DNA of 14,801 nt, from positions 1 to 14,801 of the forward strand of contig JAZNIV010000057.1 in the NCBI GenBank assembly GCA_045577675.1. The letters run 5' to 3'. Each line of letters begins with the position of its first letter. Within the stretch, counting starts at the first letter, position 1. The notes beneath the pieces are model-generated. The model made no database searches. It was not told the origin of the DNA and saw only the letters and a list, made by a program, of their open reading frames with translations. Made by a program: the position numbers and the translations under genes. Origin of the DNA: UBA1738 sp045577675. Lineage in GTDB: Bacteria > Bacillota > Clostridia > UBA1381. Positions 13,241 to 14,801 of this stretch are shown here, piece after piece.

Positions 13241-14488
13241 CTATTCTCCTTTCTGACTGCTGTAATAACTTACTGCCACATTTGACGGCTGTACATCCGT
13301 ATCAATTTCATAGATGGTTGTACCTTTGAATGTTGGTAATTTGGGCAAGTTGTCACTTGGATAACTTATAGCCTGTCCCTCCCCCAAAGGTTTATCAAGA
13401 TATATATTAGTTGTAATAGGCTCTACATAAGGCTCATAATCTGTTACCTCTGTGCCTTCTTCTATTTGTAAGCTATCAAAAGTAATAACACCATCATTAA
13501 CCAACTGAAATACAATGGCTATATAGGCTGAAGAGGTTTTAAATTGTTTACTTTTTGTTGAAGCATATATTTGAGTTATACCGCTACCAAAAGTAGACAT
13601 AGTGCTAATATATTCTGGGAAAGCATCAGCCTCTCTAATATATATTGTTGGTGTCAACGTGCCTTCTATTGATATATTTTTAGCACTAAACACAAAATCA
13701 GTAGCTCCATTAGTAGGAATAATCCATGCTCCCATACGAGTTGTGCCACCACCGAGGATAGCGGTTATAATATTTGTATTTCCATCAACAGTTGTTGTTG
13801 GTGAAAAGTTTAATCTTATGGCATCTAAAGGCTTATTTTTATCAAACAAATTCTTTGCTCTTGCAGTAATAGGTATCTTATAGCCATAAGGCTCATAGTC
13901 TGTTACAGTGCTACCTTCTTCTAACATAATTCTAATTGGCGTATTTCTAACTATACCTGTATCTGTGTTGGATAATACAAACTGAATTTTTTTAACTGGA
14001 CTGTCTACAGTAAAGGTCAATTTCTTCCAATTACCCCATAGTTGCTTTGTTGTACCATCTTCAAATTGTACCTCAACATTACTGCTACCATAAGTGGATA
14101 TTGTTCCACCGCCGAAGCTCAGAGTGTAGGTTTTTCCTATATCAAGACTGTCCGATTTCATTGAAATATACCAATATTTATCATTATTCCATTGTTCTAA
14201 AATAAAGATTTCACCATGACGGACAACAGCAACGTTAGGATATGTTCCGTCAATCGCTTCAACTAAATTCTTAGTCTTTTCTCCAACACTCACAACCTCA
14301 ATAGGATTATCAGGGAGAGATGTACCATCTTGCACACTATCGCCATATATCTTGTAGCTAATTAAACTGTCCTCATCCACACAAGCAGAAAGTGTCAAAG
14401 GCGGTATTCCTGATATATTCCTTATAAAACCTTTAACACCGTTTACGATACTCATAAATGCAAGTTTCTTCCTATGTAAGTAATTCAT
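13241..14488 (-). CDS. Phage tail/baseplate protein with repeated carbohydrate-binding-like modules
   Basis: The 415-residue protein has residues 1-45 as a linker, then IYGDSVQDGTSLPDNPIEVVSVG (47-69), a motif frequent in Firmicutes phage tail-tip and receptor-binding proteins. Two beta-rich jelly-roll-like modules follow, each opening with a KNL motif (KTKNLVE 71-77, RAKNLFD 210-216) and closing with a near-identical signature (EEGSTVTDYEPY 190-201, EEGTEVTDYEPY 343-354). The tail end, YPSDNLPKLPTFKGTTIYEIDTD, is also common in these proteins. It likely helps recognise the host surface; the ligand is unknown. The start overlaps the upstream gene (ATGA) and the stop lies 2 bases from the next start. 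The second module looks like a diverged copy of the first. Confidence 0.82.
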   Translation of the reverse strand: MNYLHRKKLAFMSIVNGVKGFIRNISGIPPLTLSACVDEDSLISYKIYGDSVQDGTSLPDNPIEVVSVGEKTKNLVEAIDGTYPNVAVVRHGEIFILEQWNNDKYWYISMKSDSLDIGKTYTLSFGGGTISTYGSSNVEVQFEDGTTKQLWGNWKKLTFTVDSPVKKIQFVLSNTDTGIVRNTPIRIMLEEGSTVTDYEPYGYKIPITARAKNLFDKNKPLDAIRLNFSPTTTVDGNTNIITAILGGGTTRMGAWIIPTNGATDFVFSAKNISIEGTLTPTIYIREADAFPEYISTMSTFGSGITQIYASTKSKQFKTSSAYIAIVFQLVNDGVITFDSLQIEEGTEVTDYEPYVEPITTNIYLDKPLGEGQAISYPSDNLPKLPTFKGTTIYEIDTDVQPSNVAVSYYSSQKGE

Positions 14489-14801
14489 TCGCTCACCACA
14501 TTTCCGCTTGCAGGTACAAAACCATTCACTAACCCTATCATCTGCGTACCATTAAAATAAAATACAATGTCATAATGCGTGTTAGCAGAAGGCTGAAAAA
14601 TTGAAAGTCCGTCTGCATTTGTGCAGTCAGTACCAACCCAATTTAATATACCGCTGTTTGTATAAGAAATAGTAGTGGGCGTTTCGCCTGAGTTAAAGCT
14701 CAGCCCTACTATATAATCACTTTCATAGGCATCATCATCAAATGTAAACACAATCCCTTCCATCGATAGCTGAAGTCTTAAATCATAATTATACATATCT
14801 A
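14485..14801 (-). CDS. Phage tail-associated protein, possibly partial at the right edge
   Basis: The minus frame is open to the window edge. An ATG at 14796 would give 103 residues, but only 5 bases lie upstream, so whether this is the start cannot be judged. The protein is beta-rich and acidic (GIVFTFDDDAYESDYIVGLSF through HYDIVFYFNGTQMIGLVNG), with no membrane segment. Its stop overlaps the start of the tail/baseplate gene by 4 bases (ATGA), placing it in the same late operon. I do not recognise a family; a baseplate or tail-fibre accessory role is inferred from position only. Confidence 0.75.
   Translation of the reverse strand, partial: DMYNYDLRLQLSMEGIVFTFDDDAYESDYIVGLSFNSGETPTTISYTNSGILNWVGTDCTNADGLSIFQPSANTHYDIVFYFNGTQMIGLVNGFVPASGNVVSE

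Overview
The window looks like a chromosomal segment of a low-GC, spore-forming-type Clostridia (Firmicutes/Bacillota), probably a gut Oscillospiraceae-like lineage. The signs are AT-rich intergenic DNA, strong GGAGG-type ribosome binding sites, near-consensus sigma-A promoters with 17-bp spacers, a YlmC/YmxH-type sporulation protein, GerMN and SLH domains, and Firmicutes-type phage genes. The lineage is an inference from composition and gene content; no search was run.

Left part (1-6242): on the minus strand, running off the left edge, is a secreted penicillin-binding-protein-like D,D-carboxypeptidase (family S11). Its SxxK catalytic motif reads GTSN, so it is probably a catalytically dead paralogue. 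Divergent from it is a four-gene plus-strand operon: a short membrane-anchored ComEA-like helix-hairpin-helix protein, an OmpR-type response regulator, its histidine kinase, and a membrane-anchored protein with two GerMN domains. A perfect hairpin at 4561-4595 ends this operon. It is shared with a convergent minus-strand gene for a beta-propeller (FG-GAP/VCBS-type) protein with C-terminal SLH-like repeats but no signal peptide.

Middle part (6243-11141): plus-strand housekeeping genes come next: a PRC-barrel YlmC/YmxH protein, nrdR (own promoter), and mnmE two bases after it. Then comes a polar amino-acid ABC transporter (binding lipoprotein, permease, ATPase) with its own strong promoter and an RNA hairpin between the first two genes. 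A 62-residue lipoprotein and a terminator follow.

Right part (11142-14801): a perfect TTGACA-N17-TATAAT promoter precedes two tandem tRNA-Leu(CAG) sequences. The first lacks the 3' side of its T stem and its acceptor stem, and instead runs into a small hairpin plus T tract. The second is intact and encodes CCA. Beyond its terminator are decayed sequences, including the C-terminal remnant of a tyrosine recombinase whose catalytic Tyr position is Ala. Then comes the lysis end of a prophage on the minus strand: tail-associated proteins, a small protein, a holin and an M15-peptidase endolysin, all overlapping or tightly packed. The picture is a tRNA-Leu integration hot spot that has received, and partly lost, more than one mobile element.
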